This document shows positions 32,310 through 43,840 of a stretch of DNA of 64,000 nt, piece by piece. Every line of letters begins with the position of its first letter. Position 1 is the stretch's first letter. This DNA comes from Tenrec ecaudatus (lineage: Eukaryota; Chordata; Mammalia; Afrosoricida; Tenrecidae), in the NCBI RefSeq assembly GCF_050624435.1, contig NC_134534.1, positions 66,921,501-66,985,500 on the forward strand. Direction: 5' to 3'. The notes below the pieces were generated by a model. It did not search any database. It was given only the letters and a program-made list of their open reading frames with translations, and was not told the origin of the DNA. The position numbers and the translations under genes were made by a program.

Positions 32310-33060
32310 GAATCTTTTTTTAATCATTTTATTAGTGGCTCATACAACTCTTATCACAATCCATACATACATCAATTGTGTAAAGCACATTTGTACATTC
32401 ATTGCCCTCACCATTCTCAAAACATTTGCTTTCCACTTAAGCCCCTGACATCAGGCCCTCATCTTCCCCTCTCCCCGCTCCCCCCTCCCTCATGAACCCT
32501 TGATAATTTGTAAATTATTTTGTCATATCTTGCCTTGTCCGACATCTCTCTTCACCCACTTTTCTGTTGTCCATCTCCCAGGGAGGAGGTCACATGGAGA
32601 TCCTTGTAATCAGTTCACCCTTTCCAACCCACCTTCCCTTTACCCTCCCAGTATTGCCACTCACACCACTGGTCCTGAAGGGATCATCTACCCTGGATTC
32701 CCTGTGTTTCCAGTTCCTATCTGTTCCAGTGTCCATCCTCTGGTCTAGCCAGACTTGCAAGATAGGATTGGGATCATGATAGGAGGGGGGGGGGGGAGAG
32801 GAAGCATTTAGGAACTAGAGGGAAATTGTATTTTTCATCATTGCTACATCGCACCCTGACTGGCTCGTCTGCTCCCCGAGACCCTTCTGTAAGGGGACGT
32901 CCATTGGCCTACAAATGGGCTTTGGGTCTCCACTCAGCACCCCCCCCCCACATTCACTATGGTAAGAGTTTTTGTTCTGATGATACCTGACACCTGATCC
33001 CTTTGACACCTCATGATTGCACTGGCTGGTGTGCTTCTTCCATGAGGAGTCTTCCCTGTT
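32310..33060 (-). mobile_element. L1 3' UTR, minus strand, about 750 bp
   Basis: Begins AATCATTTTATTAGTGGCTC, then CAATCCATACATACATCAAT, GTCTAGCCAGACTTGCAAG and ACCCTGACTGGCTCGTCTGC. It contains G (32785-32794) and C (32940-32949) runs. It ends near CTGGTGTGCTTCTTCCATGA, upstream of where the 24469 copy continues. Confidence 0.8.
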
Positions 33061-35052
33061 TTCAATTACCTATGTTCCACAGAACTTACACTCTGAATTC
33101 ATATTTGTTTAATGTTGAATAAATGAATAGCGTGAACTAGGTCATCAAGTACGCATTCTAACATAATGGAGAACATCAGTCATACCTGAAAATTTCAGAA
33201 CAAAATGCTGTAGTGGTCTCAACACTCAGATAATTAATTAGCCATAAAAAGATTAAATCAACAATTAATTTATGAAGACTTTATTTTCATTAGTTTAACA
33301 CACATGTATATCTGTTTCTGGTTTCATAATATAAAATTTCTCCCAAAGATTACATTTCTAATCCTGTTTCCATCATGCAAAGAAACAGTCCCCAGTAGAT
33401 GCCATATGAACTGGCAATCCTGCATTTTAACACTCATATTCTGGAGAGAGCGCCTGTGACCATCTCCTTCAGAAGGCCAATAGTTTTAAACCCCCGGAGG
33501 TGTTTCACACAGTGATATCATGTGGTTGAGCCCAGAGAAAACATACTATAAAGGAACAAAATATTTTCAAATTAAAAAACAATACCAACAGCAATGAAAC
33601 CTTTTCTTTGAGAACACTGGGAAGTCATTGGGGCCTTGTTCTGGACCTCCCAACAGGATTTCCCTTAAATCATCTCATCTCAGAGAGAATCAGTATGTCC
33701 TTCAGGATTCTTCGGAAGGACACGCTGTCCCTAATACTTTTGTCCAAATAAGTATCCAAATAAGTATTTCAAATAAGTATCCTTCAGTTTAGCATGAATC
33801 CTACCTTGCTGCACTGTGTTCATTTGTTATTACTCTGATCATGGGGGAGTTGAAAAATAGCTCTTGAAAGTCCACGGTTTATGAAGAATGTGCCTTTTTA
33901 AATTTATGTTTGCAAAGTTGAATGACACTGTGCCATTTGCTAGTTTCTTAAAGCTTAATTTTCAAGCCCCCATTTATTCCCCTTGTTAATTCCCTCCCCC
34001 ACTGTCGGATCCAGCCCCACAGCCCAACAAGTCCTTAGGAGCAGTGCATGCAATTATGGAAAACAAGATAGAACAGCCGGGCCCAGGGGCTCATCCAGAC
34101 ATCAAGGAAGCTAATGTATTTTTCAATGGGCTTATATAACCATGAGACTTGCTAAGCCTCCAGCAGGCACACATGTAAAAGAGGGAACAGGTAATAGAGT
34201 GAGCCAGCAGCTTACCTGTGGATGTCTCTGCGCTCTCCCCAGAGGAACAATCTGTGGTCAGTATCAGAAGGAGACATCAGAAGGGAGTCATCTGTACTCT
34301 GGGTGGGACAGACAAAAGCATCTGATTACTCAAAGACAGGTAGCCTCCAAGTGCACCAGGCATGAATATGAGACATCTTTTATGGTAGCACCTTTACGGA
34401 GGGCTATTGTGGGGATGTTTCTCAGTAGGGAGAGAGTGTATTTGATATCATCTCTATCTCAGAGCTGGGGGAATCTTTCTCTAGCTAGAGCCAGTCTTCC
34501 AGACTCTGTGGCTACAAGGGCAGAGATTAGGCTGCACACACTCCCTTCCACGTCCTCAGTATTCCACGCCCCCGTCCCCAAGTCCACTTAAACTTTTCTT
34601 TAGTTACTTTTCCTTGTGTAGCCAGTTATGAGCACAGTCTCTTTTCTAATCCTCATACAATGTAATTTTGAGGTTTTAGGGTTAAGTTCTAATTTTCCAT
34701 CAATCTGCCCATCACTTGATTTCACTTATACTTTGCAGAGGTGTATCAAACGTGTTATTCTCACCATAGTGCCACCCTTTAATATTTTACCCTTATTTTA
34801 TTGTCTTATCATTTTAAATAGGTCATTTAAAAATATATGTACAGACTATCCTTGGGTACAGAATATATGTAATGGCAAACTATATAAATATCTTTTCCCT
34901 TCATTCATAAATGTATTCAGTGGCTCTTTCATTCAGTATATAATTAAATGCCCATGTTACACATTGATCATATGCTAGGGAGTAGGATATAATTGCTACC
35001 TTTATAAAGTATACAGATTATTAGGAAAAGAGATAAGAATTGCATAACCTCA
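33061..35052. other. About 2 kb without recognised repeats
   Basis: The longest AT-rich stretch here without a transposon call. A 149-codon plus-strand frame at 34142-34591 has no recognisable domain. The part at 33880-34140 (GGAAAACAAGATAGAACAGC and following) looks unlike any repeat and may be conserved non-coding DNA. TATATAA at 34133-34139 is an isolated match. Confidence 0.4.
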
Positions 35053-35180
35053 TGTTGTTGTTTTTGTTGTTGATGATGTTGTTGTTGGTTAGGTGCCAAC
35101 ATGTCTTAGTGACCCTATGTACAACAGAATGAGACCCCCAAGCCTGGTACCCTCCTCATAATTGTTCATATGTTTGAAGG
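35053..35180 (-). mobile_element. RTE/BovB 3' end, minus strand
   Basis: Starts with TTG repeats and GTTAGGTGCCAACATGTC, the reverse of the 'gcacctaacaacaac' end, then TAGTGACCCTATGTACAAC, AGAATGAGACCCCCAAGCCT and CCTCATAATTGTTCATATG. Beyond 35180 similarity fades. Confidence 0.7.
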
Positions 35181-35769
35181 CTCTGTTACTGATTTTCACG
35201 CGGTTTTCGGTATCTGCCAATGTTTCAATGCTATCTGTAAAGCGTTCAGTGAGCAACTCCTCTGACGTGGACAGCCCGTTCTTCCTTCCTAGTCTGTTCT
35301 TGGTCTGAAAGCTCTGCTGAACCTGCTCACTTTGAGTGAGCTTGCCAGTGTTTGAAAATACCAGTGACACAGTTTCCAGCATCGCAGTGACACACACGCC
35401 TCCAGAGTATGACAAAACTGATTCCATATAAAATTGTAAAATCTCCACTTTGACTCAAGCAGTCTAGGAACATGGGCTTAAAATATGTAAATTTGACCCA
35501 TCAGAGGACTTCACTGTGAGGCAGATCTGCGGGAAAAGGCTTTAATGAAGTGAACAGTGGAATTAAAACATTCTTTCCATCTCCACATCATTTCTTGACC
35601 TGAGGAATATTGTTTGGGGCTTGTCTTTGACATAATTATGTGAAAGGCATGTCTGTTTGTCAGCTTGTCACACTGTAGCTGTTTCCTGGAAGCTCTGTTG
35701 CTGCTATTGCACATACCAATAGAGTCATCTCTGGCAGACACTTTTAAGAAGAATTTCCAGGATAAGAAA
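35181..35769. other. No confident feature
   Basis: Follows the RTE end and may hold more of it in very decayed form. A 119-codon minus frame (35089-35448) has no clear RTE motif. Confidence 0.4.
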
Positions 35770-35962
35770 GGAGCTTGGTGCCATAGTGGGTTAGGTGTTG
35801 GTCCACTCACCGGAGGTTAGCAGTTTGAATTGATGAGTTTTCCTGTGGGAGAAAGATGAGGCTTTCTACTCCTGCAAATGGTTCTAGTCTCCAATACCCA
35901 CAGGGGCAGTTCCACTTTGTCTTATGGGGTTGCCATGTGTCAGAATGGGCTTGCTGGCAGTG
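35770..35962 (+). mobile_element. AfroSINE, near full length
   Basis: GGAGCTTGGTGCCATAGTGG, GGAGGTTAGCAGTTTGAATT, GGGAGAAAGATGAGGCTTTC and GGGGTTGCCATGTGTCAGAA. All parts are present. Confidence 0.83.
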
Positions 35963-36494
35963 GGGGCTGGGGGGAGGGTTTAGCACAGATTCCAATTCCC
36001 TATAATTGTACACTGGCACATCTTAGTTAGCTATGGAGTTCTTCTTGAGAATCGGTGATAATGTTCTTTTTTTAAATACATATTTGCATTGTATTTCAGC
36101 GTCTTGGATAATTTAATTGTTTTTGCTGTGTTGTTTTAGTCATCTAGTGCTGCTGGAATGGAAACATCTTAGTGGGTGGTTTCAACAAGCAGAATGTGAC
36201 TTGTGTAACCAAACAGGGCAGTGGACTCCAGGTCCATGCCCACATTCAGAGAACCCACACCAGGAGAAGGTTTTCTCTGTGTTGCCTCTGGAGGAAAGGT
36301 TTTGTCTCTTCAATTCCTGCTTCCTGATTGCTCAGAAATCTCCACGAGTCCTGGCATCTCTTTTACCCTTTCTCCCCCTCTCCGCTCTCTGTTTAATCTG
36401 TGTTTCTATCTCCAAAGAGAGGGACTTATGATACCCCTGTACTAATCCTGCCTCATTAACATAAAAGGCAACTCATTTCTAAAGGAGAGTTCAA
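35963..36494. other. No recognisable feature
   Basis: Unique-looking spacer. A 104-codon plus-strand frame has no recognisable domain. Confidence 0.45.
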
Positions 36495-36679
36495 CTCCAG
36501 GTGGGTTGTGGTTGCTGTGAGGTGTCCGCTGTCTACTGGGACTCATGGAGACTCTGCACAACAAAAGGAAAGCCTGACCGGCCCTGTGTCATGCTCACCA
36601 GCATTCCCATGTTGCAGCCAGTTTCAGTCTCTAGGTTAATCCGTCTCCTTGAAGGTTTTCATCTTTTGCACTCACCTTC
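36495..36679 (-). mobile_element. RTE/BovB 3' region, first part
   Basis: GGTGTCCGCTGTCTACTGGG, ATGGAGACTCTGCACAACAA, GGCCCTGTGTCATGCTCACC and AGCATTCCCATGTTGCAGCC read as the reversed 3' end. The element is broken by an AfroSINE and resumes at 36871. Confidence 0.68.
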
Positions 36680-36870
36680 TGCTTTCCGTGTTGAACTGCT
36701 AACCAAGAGGGCAGCAGATTGAACCCACCAACTGCTCCTCTGGAGAAAGAAGAGGCTTCCTGCTCCCTTAAAGAAGCACAGCCTCAGAAGCCAAAGGGGG
36801 GGTGCAATCCTCTTATATCCCAGACAGTCACTATGCGTATGAATCAAGTCAATGGCAGTGCGTTTGGTTC
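36680..36870 (+). mobile_element. AfroSINE inserted in the RTE relic
   Basis: GTGTTGAACTGCTAACCAAG, GCAGCAGATTGAACCCACCA, TCTGGAGAAAGAAGAGGCTT and CAAGTCAATGGCAGTGCG. The RTE text GCACTCACC on the left and TACTTTACCAAGC on the right belong together, which shows the insertion. Confidence 0.78.
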
Positions 36871-37200
36871 TTGACTTGTACTTTACCAAGCATAATGTCC
36901 TCCTGAGATGGATTCCTTATCATTTTACACTGAAAACGCATCCAAAATACGTGAGATGTCTTACCACTCACGTTTCTAAGGAGCATTCTGGCTGTACTTC
37001 TTCCAAAACAAGTTTGCATTTCCTTCTGACAGCTCATGATATACTCAATATTCTTTGCTACACCTTGTTTCAAATGCATCCCTTCTTCTGTGGCCTTCTT
37101 ATTAATGGTCCAGCTTCATATGCAGATGAAGGGACTGAAAACACTATAACAAAGTATGTGAACCTTAGTCTTCAAAGCGACAGTTTCTGGGATTCATAGC
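36871..37200 (-). mobile_element. RTE/BovB ORF C-terminal end, second part
   Basis: Matches the recalled RTE 3' coding end: AAGGAGCATTCTGGCTGTAC, TTCTTCCAAAACAAGTTTGC and GGTCCAGCTTCATATGCAGA. A minus-strand frame (36849-37079) keeps NIEYIMSC, CFGRSTARMLLRN and GKTSHVFWMR, a worn form of the family's C-terminal 'RILNIPWTARRTN...' region. It is non-functional. Confidence 0.72.
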
Positions 37201-37942
37201 ACATATTTGGAGGGAAATAATTCAATTTATAATATTGGTATTGATTTTCTTTTTTATTCATGTGTTGTTTTTAGGTACTTTGATTTCTACTGTTCGGCAA
37301 TTAAACTAATCTCTATGATGAGTTAAAAAAAAGATTTTATAGTTTATTAATTCTCTGGTGAAAACCCACATAACCATTGCAGATCAAGTCGCTGTAGAGT
37401 CTTCATTCTTTGGTTCTTTTTATTAATTGGGAGTATCATTCCATAGTTTAATCATGCTCAGAAAAATGTTACCTCAATCCGTTTCAACACATTCTTTGTC
37501 TAAATGAACCCCTTGACCCCACCACCACCCCCATTCACCTCTTTATTCTTTCTTTTATCCATTCTGCAGTTCACTTTTTGCCAGCACCAACGTTCCCCCT
37601 GACGTTCTGCATCCTGCGTTCCTTGCGTTTTCTCGAAGTCTTTTTCTTCTCATACAGGCCGTCTTGCTAATCTGTGTTCAGGTTCATTTTTCTTTGCATA
37701 ATCCCGAAAATCATAAATCATGCCAAAGCAAATAGTCTTCCTACTACCAAAATGGGTTCTAAATCCAAATACAAAAAAGACATCTGGTTTAGTCATGAAC
37801 ATTTTGACTTAAAAAATTTTTTTTCCATGAATTTCTGCCTTAGGCACTGTTGCCTTCCCAGGGTGACAGACATCAATGACCATTTGCTTTCACTGAAGCA
37901 ATTGGTGGGTTATGAAACTTTCTGGTCTGGATAGTTACTGTG
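37201..37942. other. No recognisable feature
   Basis: AT-rich. Short frames only. The last five bases are the left target duplication of the next LTR. Confidence 0.45.
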
Positions 37943-38424
37943 TGTGGTAGTTACATAATCCGGTGTCAACTTGAGACTATTAAGAGTAAAGGGGTGGAGT
38001 TTAGCCTGTCAATCAGGTCACAGCTTTATGATTTCATTTGGAGGCACTATGGAGATAAAGAGCTCATTGGAGGCCAGATCCACACTCTCTGATTCGTCTT
38101 CCTGCTGACAAGACTATACTAATGGAGTCAGAGTCTTGAAGCTGGAGGAGTCACGTGGAGACCCACTGCCCTCAGATCCACAAGACTTTCCACTCACTGA
38201 CCTGTGCTCTCCCTGCATTCAGAATCAATGCATGTGTTATGTGAGTTTGAAAAGGATCTTATAGACCGATATTGAATGTATGGGCTAATATTGGACTTAC
38301 TAACTTGATCTGGACTGGGCTGGGATATTTTCTCAATATACAATTACTCTTTTATAAAAAGCTCTTTCTTATACACATATGAATAGCTCTAGATTTGTTT
38401 CTCTAGTCAACCTAGACTAACACA
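37943..38424 (+). mobile_element. Solo-LTR-like repeat with 5-bp TSD
   Basis: 482 bp from TGTGGTAGTTACATAATCCG to CTAGACTAACACA. It is flanked by identical CTGTG (37938-37942 and 38425-38429), as expected for ERVL/MaLR-type integration. Its 3' part matches 1-116 and 8493-8998. No internal coding sequence. The family is not identified. Confidence 0.75.
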
Positions 38425-39191
38425 CTGTGTCATTCCTGATGGTGGGGGACACTCAAGCAGCCATTAGCAAAAAGAAGGTACTTCTCAACCAGCCAATCAT
38501 ATCGAAGAACGTCGAAGTACTCTTTCTCTGATGTTTTTAATATGCATTTGTTTTTGTAACTTGGTGAGCATTGGTAATTTTTATGATGGAAATGAATTGT
38601 TTTTGGTTTTTAAAAATTTTTTACTTTATTCTTCCTGTGCTTGAAGTTACAGGTCTAGTATTAGTATCTTTTTAAAGGCACTCTCCACATTTAGATGTTT
38701 AATATATTTCCACTTTTTTCCAAATATCAGATAAAGAATTAATAATCCATTTGTAACTTATTCTTTTAAATGATATTCGGTAGAAAGAAAGGCTATGTTT
38801 ATTTTTTGCATTCAATCATTCTATGTCACATAGTCATTAACATATATGTGAAATCAGTAACGTCACCCTGCAGATCTGTTTTTGCAATGAGATAATAGCC
38901 CTCCACATTCATGAGAGAGCGTAGTTTGAAAGGCATTTAGTGTTCAATGTTGAGGTAGGTCAGTAAGTTTGAGTCTCATATGTTCTGATGCTCTAGATAC
39001 ATGGTATGTTAGCAATGACAAAACTTCTTACTTACACAATGTATAAACCTGCCCCTCTGACACGATCAAGGAATAGGTTGACTGTAAGCTATTTTAAACA
39101 ATAGCTAGGATTGCGTTCGACAAAAGCTTCTATCTAGTGCGCCTCTTACTGACTAATTGACACACGGATGGGCTTCTTTTGTTTTCTTATT
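38425..39191. other. AT-rich stretch, possible very old L1
   Basis: A weak L1-like run lies at 38560-38800 (TGAAGTTACAGGTCTAGTAT and T-rich surroundings), not good enough to call. Confidence 0.4.
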
Positions 39192-39388
39192 CCTGGGTGT
39201 GTAAACAGCTAACACACTCAGCTGCTAACTGAAAATTTGTAGGTCCAGGCCACCCCAAGTTACCTTGGAAGAAAGGCCTGGTGATCTACTGAAAAAAAAA
39301 AAAAGAGTCATTGAAATGCCCAGAAAAAGCACAATTCTTTCCTTTGCCACGCAGGCTGTCATTATGAGTCAGAATGTGTTTAATCTGT
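39192..39388 (+). mobile_element. AfroSINE, diverged
   Basis: CCTGGGTGTGTAAACAGCTA, TTACCTTGGAAGAAAGGCCT and GTCATTATGAGTCAGAATGT. An internal A14 run (about 39290-39304) splits it. Confidence 0.6.
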
Positions 39389-40229
39389 GATGTAAACCCA
39401 TCTATTTTAAAAATACAAACTTCACACCAAACTATCCTTTCATAATGAATGTCTCCCCACTAGCAGCTAGAAACAACACTTACAGATGCATCACCACGGT
39501 AACAAATTCACCTCCAGGAGGCCACTCTCCACCCCCCCTCTGTGTGTGGCTGGAAAAGTCATAAACAGACCTTGGGCACTGCAATGTGATCTCGCCCTCC
39601 ACCAGAGCTGACGGCCACGTTCTGCCTGATTGGACCATAACGTCTTCAAGGAAATTTCAGAGCCGGGCTTGGACAAACTCTGCTGTTGGTGACATCTGCC
39701 TTATTACCAATAAAAATGATGTATTGTGTAACAGTAAATTACTCAGCAAACCATTCCCAGAGATCACCTTTGCTACGGAGTGTGAAACAGGACTACTCCC
39801 TTTCCTGAATGTCAGGAGTTTACAGCGGAGAAACGACCTGCCGACAGTTACTCAACGGGAAATGTCCCTCTTTAAGCAATAGATGATGTTTAACTCTGCA
39901 CACTTATTACCCATGCGAGAAACACAATAAAGCCATCACTGGGTTCTTAGAGAGCGTTTCAGAATCCACACACGCATGCATATCTATTCACATTGACCAT
40001 TCACCGACGAGCGCTTTGGGTTAAAAAAAAATCATGTGGAGTCACCAAAGTTGCTTCAAAAGAACCCCTTCTCAGTACTTGTGTTGAGTAACAATGTCTG
40101 CAACAGGTTTAAATAGCCTAATACAGAATATGAGATGAGGAAGTCTTTCAATTAACTGGGGCATATCATTCTCAGACATTGTCAGAATAACAAAATGAGC
40201 GCTACAATAATCTATTCATTTAAAATGGT
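39389..40229. other. No recognisable feature
   Basis: Mixed composition. Plus- and minus-strand frames of 98 and 61 codons have no recognisable domain. Confidence 0.45.
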
Positions 40230-40355
40230 CCTTTCTCTTGATGGCAGGAGGGAGGAGGCTTTCTGCTCCTGTGAAAACGGTTCAATCGTGTAAACCCACA
40301 AGGGCAGTACTATCCTGTGCGTGAAGGGTCCCAATTGACCAGATGGCGGTGAATG
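40230..40355 (+). mobile_element. AfroSINE 3' half
   Basis: GGAGGAGGCTTTCTGCTCCT, GTAAACCCACAAGGGCAGTA and CAATTGACCAGATGGCGGTG. Head missing. Confidence 0.65.
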
Positions 40356-40584
40356 AGCGAGTGAATAAGTGTTGCAGAGAGTTGGGTGGTGTGGGGAATC
40401 ATCTCTAATAAGTTAAACTTAGGCAAATTGATGAATTTTAATAAGGCCTAGATGAAAGGAATTGGGGGAAGCCAGTTAAAATAACTGAGAAAAAAACAGA
40501 AGGAGCTGAAAGAAGCAGCAAGCCCACTACTCTCCGTGGACAACTGCTCCATCAGGAGAGCACACGGATCTCCAGCCAGACAGA

Positions 40585-40860
40585 AGGTGCTGCTGGGCGC
40601 TGTTCCCATTCTTGTCTTCCATGCTGAGACCCGGCCTTGAGCCCCGGCCGATGCTGCTCTGTCAGTGGAGGTTTGTGCGCCGTTGGGAGGCCGACTGGGT
40701 TTCAGAGATGTTTCTAGACGAAGGTGTATTAGGAAGGAGGACCCAAGGATCTTCTGAAGACACGCCAGTGAAAGCCCCGTACATAACAACAGCCTGATCC
40801 ACTTGTGCATTGGCACCTTGTTAAGGACTGACTTGACAACTGCTAACAACGACAACAGCA
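40585..40860 (+). mobile_element. Second SINE family, copy 2
   Basis: TTGTCTTCCATGCTGAGACC, GTCAGTGGAGGTTTGTGCGC and GTATTAGGAAGGAGGACCCA match the body of the copies at 26610 and 43615. It ends GCTAACAACGACAACAGC. A 137-codon minus-strand frame across it is spurious. Confidence 0.6.
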
Positions 40861-42092
40861 AACCCTAATTTGTCAGGAAACTATGGACACTGTTTACCAG
40901 ATGAAAGCATCAAAAGTGGCAGCCTGTATCAGATTCGGGAGCCTCTCATTTCTGAGGAATAAATGTACTTTGCAGTTGTTCACCTAAAGTTCTTAGTCGA
41001 ACGGATCTAGACGCGCTGTTTCCAAAGCTTGGAATGTGCTCCTGTGGGTCCAGAGCACAGTCTGCACCTAGCCGCATGGCACACTGGTCCTTTAATTTTT
41101 AACACACTTCCCCAATTAAGCGTTGTAGGCTCCAGACTTTAACAGCTGTCTGCAGCTGCTGAAAAGTGATTTATCACTGTCAGAGTTCGTGACCAAGACA
41201 TTAAAAGAATTTTCTTCTTCTAAAGGTTGGCAGACTAACTTTCATCTATAGTCATTCATCCTTTTTAATGCTTTCGTATTCACAGTAGCAATAAAAAAAG
41301 AAAGAAAAATATTTTACTGAATAATTCTGAACTTTATTTTCCTCACATAGAACACGAATGAATTGTAAAATTCTTTTGTGTAAGAGAATATTACTTTGAC
41401 AAGTTATGTTTTACGGGGGGGGGAAGTGTGGAGATTCTTTTTAAAATCTTTTGATGAAAATCTGATTTTATTCACAAACGAGAGAGTCTTTTAAATGCTT
41501 AAATGTTGAAGGAAATCCTAAACCATTTTCCTGTTTCTGAAATAATGAAGGGAGATTTTTTTTTCTTTTTTATGAGTGTTGAAAAAGGCCCCCACATCAA
41601 ACATTCAACATTTTTATAGTAGTATACTTTATATGAGGCTTTTTGTTTTTTTTTTACCTCAAAAATTGTAAGTGGAAGAAACTTGGAAAGATCTATTACC
41701 TCAGGCTTATCCTCTACTGCAGAGCACTTGTCCAATTATCTTTGAGAATAGTCGAATGAAGGGTTTTTCTACTTCTTACTTTCTACTTCCCTTTCCTGCA
41801 ATCATTTGCCTAAACTTCTTTTATGTCAAAGACCAAGTCCTACCATCCATCTGTCAGGTTGTCATATTTTCATGACTTGCATGATGTTAGGTGATATTGG
41901 AAGATAGGCCACTGATATTTCAAACACCAGCCGAATCAACTCTAATAGAATGATTTTAGCTGAATATTTAGACTGAGAATGTCTAGAAAGAAGGGTTCAG
42001 TGGCTGACTTCAGAAAATTCACCGATGCAAACCCTGTGCACTCCAGAATATTCTCCACAACATTAACGTCCATACTTTAAAAGAATTGATAT
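40861..42092. other. No recognised repeats; possible conserved patch
   Basis: The part at 41100-41300 has E-box-like CAGCTG motifs (AACAGCTGTCTGCAGCTGCT) and no transposon similarity. A G10 run lies at 41415-41424. Confidence 0.4.
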
Positions 42093-42302
42093 CCAAACCC
42101 AATCCAATCATTGCCATCAAGTAGATTCTGACTCATAGAGATCCTATAGATCAGACCAGAACTGCTCCATTGGGTTTTCTGAGACTTTCAAAATCTTTAT
42201 AGACACAGCCTCCACCTCCTCCCAAGAAGCAGTTGGTGAGCTCAAGCTGTTGACCTTTGGGTTAGCAGCTCATCACATAGCCCACTAACTGCATCCCTAG
42301 GG
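42093..42302 (-). mobile_element. AfroSINE, minus strand
   Basis: CATTGCCATCAAGTAGATTC, CTGACTCATAGAGATCCTAT, CAGAACTGCTCCATTGGGTT and GAGCTCAAGCTGTTGACC. It reaches the head (CATCCCTAGGGCCC). Confidence 0.82.
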
Positions 42303-42319
42303 CCCTCTGGAGGCAGCCT

Positions 42320-42510
42320 CTGCTGAAGAAGGGCCTCATGCTTGGTGAGGTGGAGATGAGGTGACACAATAGCTGCAACTAAACACAAACATGCCACTCC
42401 CTACTCAGGAGGAAGGAGTAGCAACTGGCAAAGGTTCGTTCCGTTATTTTCATACACAGGATCAGCCTGAGTTGGGGCCAACCTGATGGCAACTGGCAAC
42501 AACAGCGAAG
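42320..42510 (+). mobile_element. RTE/BovB 3' end, plus strand, worn
   Basis: GAGATGAGGTGACACAATAG and CTGCAACTAAACACAAACAT precede GAGTTGGGGCCAACCTGATG followed by GCAACTGGCAACAACAGC. More decayed than the 22010 and 46735 copies. Confidence 0.6.
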
Positions 42511-42529
42511 ATGAATTTCATTTGGTGTT

Positions 42530-42680
42530 CAACTATTTATTGAGTAGGCGTTTCTTGAACGGTCATTGCGTGCCAGACTTCCTGGTGGGCCAGTGGCAGA
42601 AATGGGTCATATGACAAAAGAACCCTCCTTTCAAGGAGCTTACAACTCACAAAGCAATCATGAGACGCACCTTTAGACAC
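42530..42680 (+). mobile_element. L2 3' end relic
   Basis: TATTTATTGAGTAGGCGTTT, GTCATTGCGTGCCAGACTTC and CAAGGAGCTTACAACTCACA track the L2 consensus 'tattgagtgcctactatgtgccaggcac...ggagcttacattc'. Confidence 0.7.
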
Positions 42681-43614
42681 TGAACAGGTGGTTCAAATCC
42701 AATTAGTCCCCACATCGAAGGATCCTCATGGACGTCTTGTACAAGCTCATTTCATTGCTCCCTGGCCCAAGTTGCTGTAAGATCAGGATTTTAAATTTTA
42801 CTTGGGAAGAGAGCTGAACACTGAATCTGAACTCCATTTTACATCCTTCCCAAGTTTTTGTATTTTGTTAAGATTTTTAATATGCTCTTAAATGAGTCTA
42901 CCTTCCCCCTCATCTGCACCCCATTTCTGTCATGGGCTATAGGAAATAAAATCAAGGACTCTCCAAATCTTAAATCACATCAGGAAAGAGTAGTGAAGGG
43001 ACTGGCTAGATTTAATCAAAACGTCAAACTCCTACCTGGGATTCTCTGGCAACTCCCCTCTCCCCCAAAGAATTAGAGCCAACTGCACGGACACACATGA
43101 GCTGGAGCGCTCAGTAACAAATGAAGCAGAAAAGGAAGTCAAACTTGAATAAAGAGCCTTCACGGAGCTCACCACTGAACCATGGGCAAGGTGGGGCCAT
43201 AGAAGGAAAATGTGTTTATAGCCACTTGCTGCTTTCCTGAAAAAATATGAGCTCGCCCAATGGAATATGACGACTCCTCCCACAGTACTGCCTTCGGGTA
43301 TTCTTACACGTAATGCGCCAGCAGTAAAGACAAAGGAGAGCAAGCAGCAGTACAGAATGTTTTTGTTCTTTCGGCTCCCAAAGTGACCCTCTATCTGCTC
43401 ACCTCCCTAAAGGAAGGGCAGTTGGCCTTTGCCATGATTTGGTCATAGACCTGTCCTCCTAAAAATAATAATTTGCTTGAGCAGCTTCCTGTTTGAAAGA
43501 CACTCCCTGGGTGTTGGTGGCCTGAGCAGCGATAGTAAAAGTGCTACAAAAAGGCGAGAGGAGAAATCTTCAGCTCCATCATGATGTGGGAAATCCTGGA
43601 GTCAAAGACAGAGC
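42681..43614. other. No recognisable feature
   Basis: Unique-looking sequence. A 103-codon minus-strand frame at 43032-43343 has no recognisable domain. Confidence 0.45.
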
Positions 43615-43840
43615 CTGACAAGAGGTCCAGAGAAACGGAGGGTGGCGTGGTAGCATCCACACCTGCCATGCAAGGAATTCTCATTGGATTCCAGGCAAAC
43701 AAGCCTCAAGTCCAGCCACCAGCCGCCTGTCACTGGAGGCTTGTGTGTTGCTCTGATGCTTAGCTGGTTTTGATAGCGCTCTTGGACAAGCGGGACTAGG
43801 AAGAAAGACCTGGTGATCTCTTTTGAAAAGCAACCAAACA
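43615..43840 (+). mobile_element. Second SINE family, copy 3
   Basis: GTGGCGTGGTAGCATCCACA (head), GTCACTGGAGGCTTGTGTGT (body), and GGGACTAGGAAGAAAGACCT then GGTGATCTCTTTTGAAAAGC. The best-preserved copy of this family in the window. Confidence 0.65.

Noticed and set aside
34142-34591. 149-codon plus-strand open frame near a TATATAA
   Set aside because: No recognisable protein family and no supporting splice or codon signal; a lone TATA match is weak evidence.
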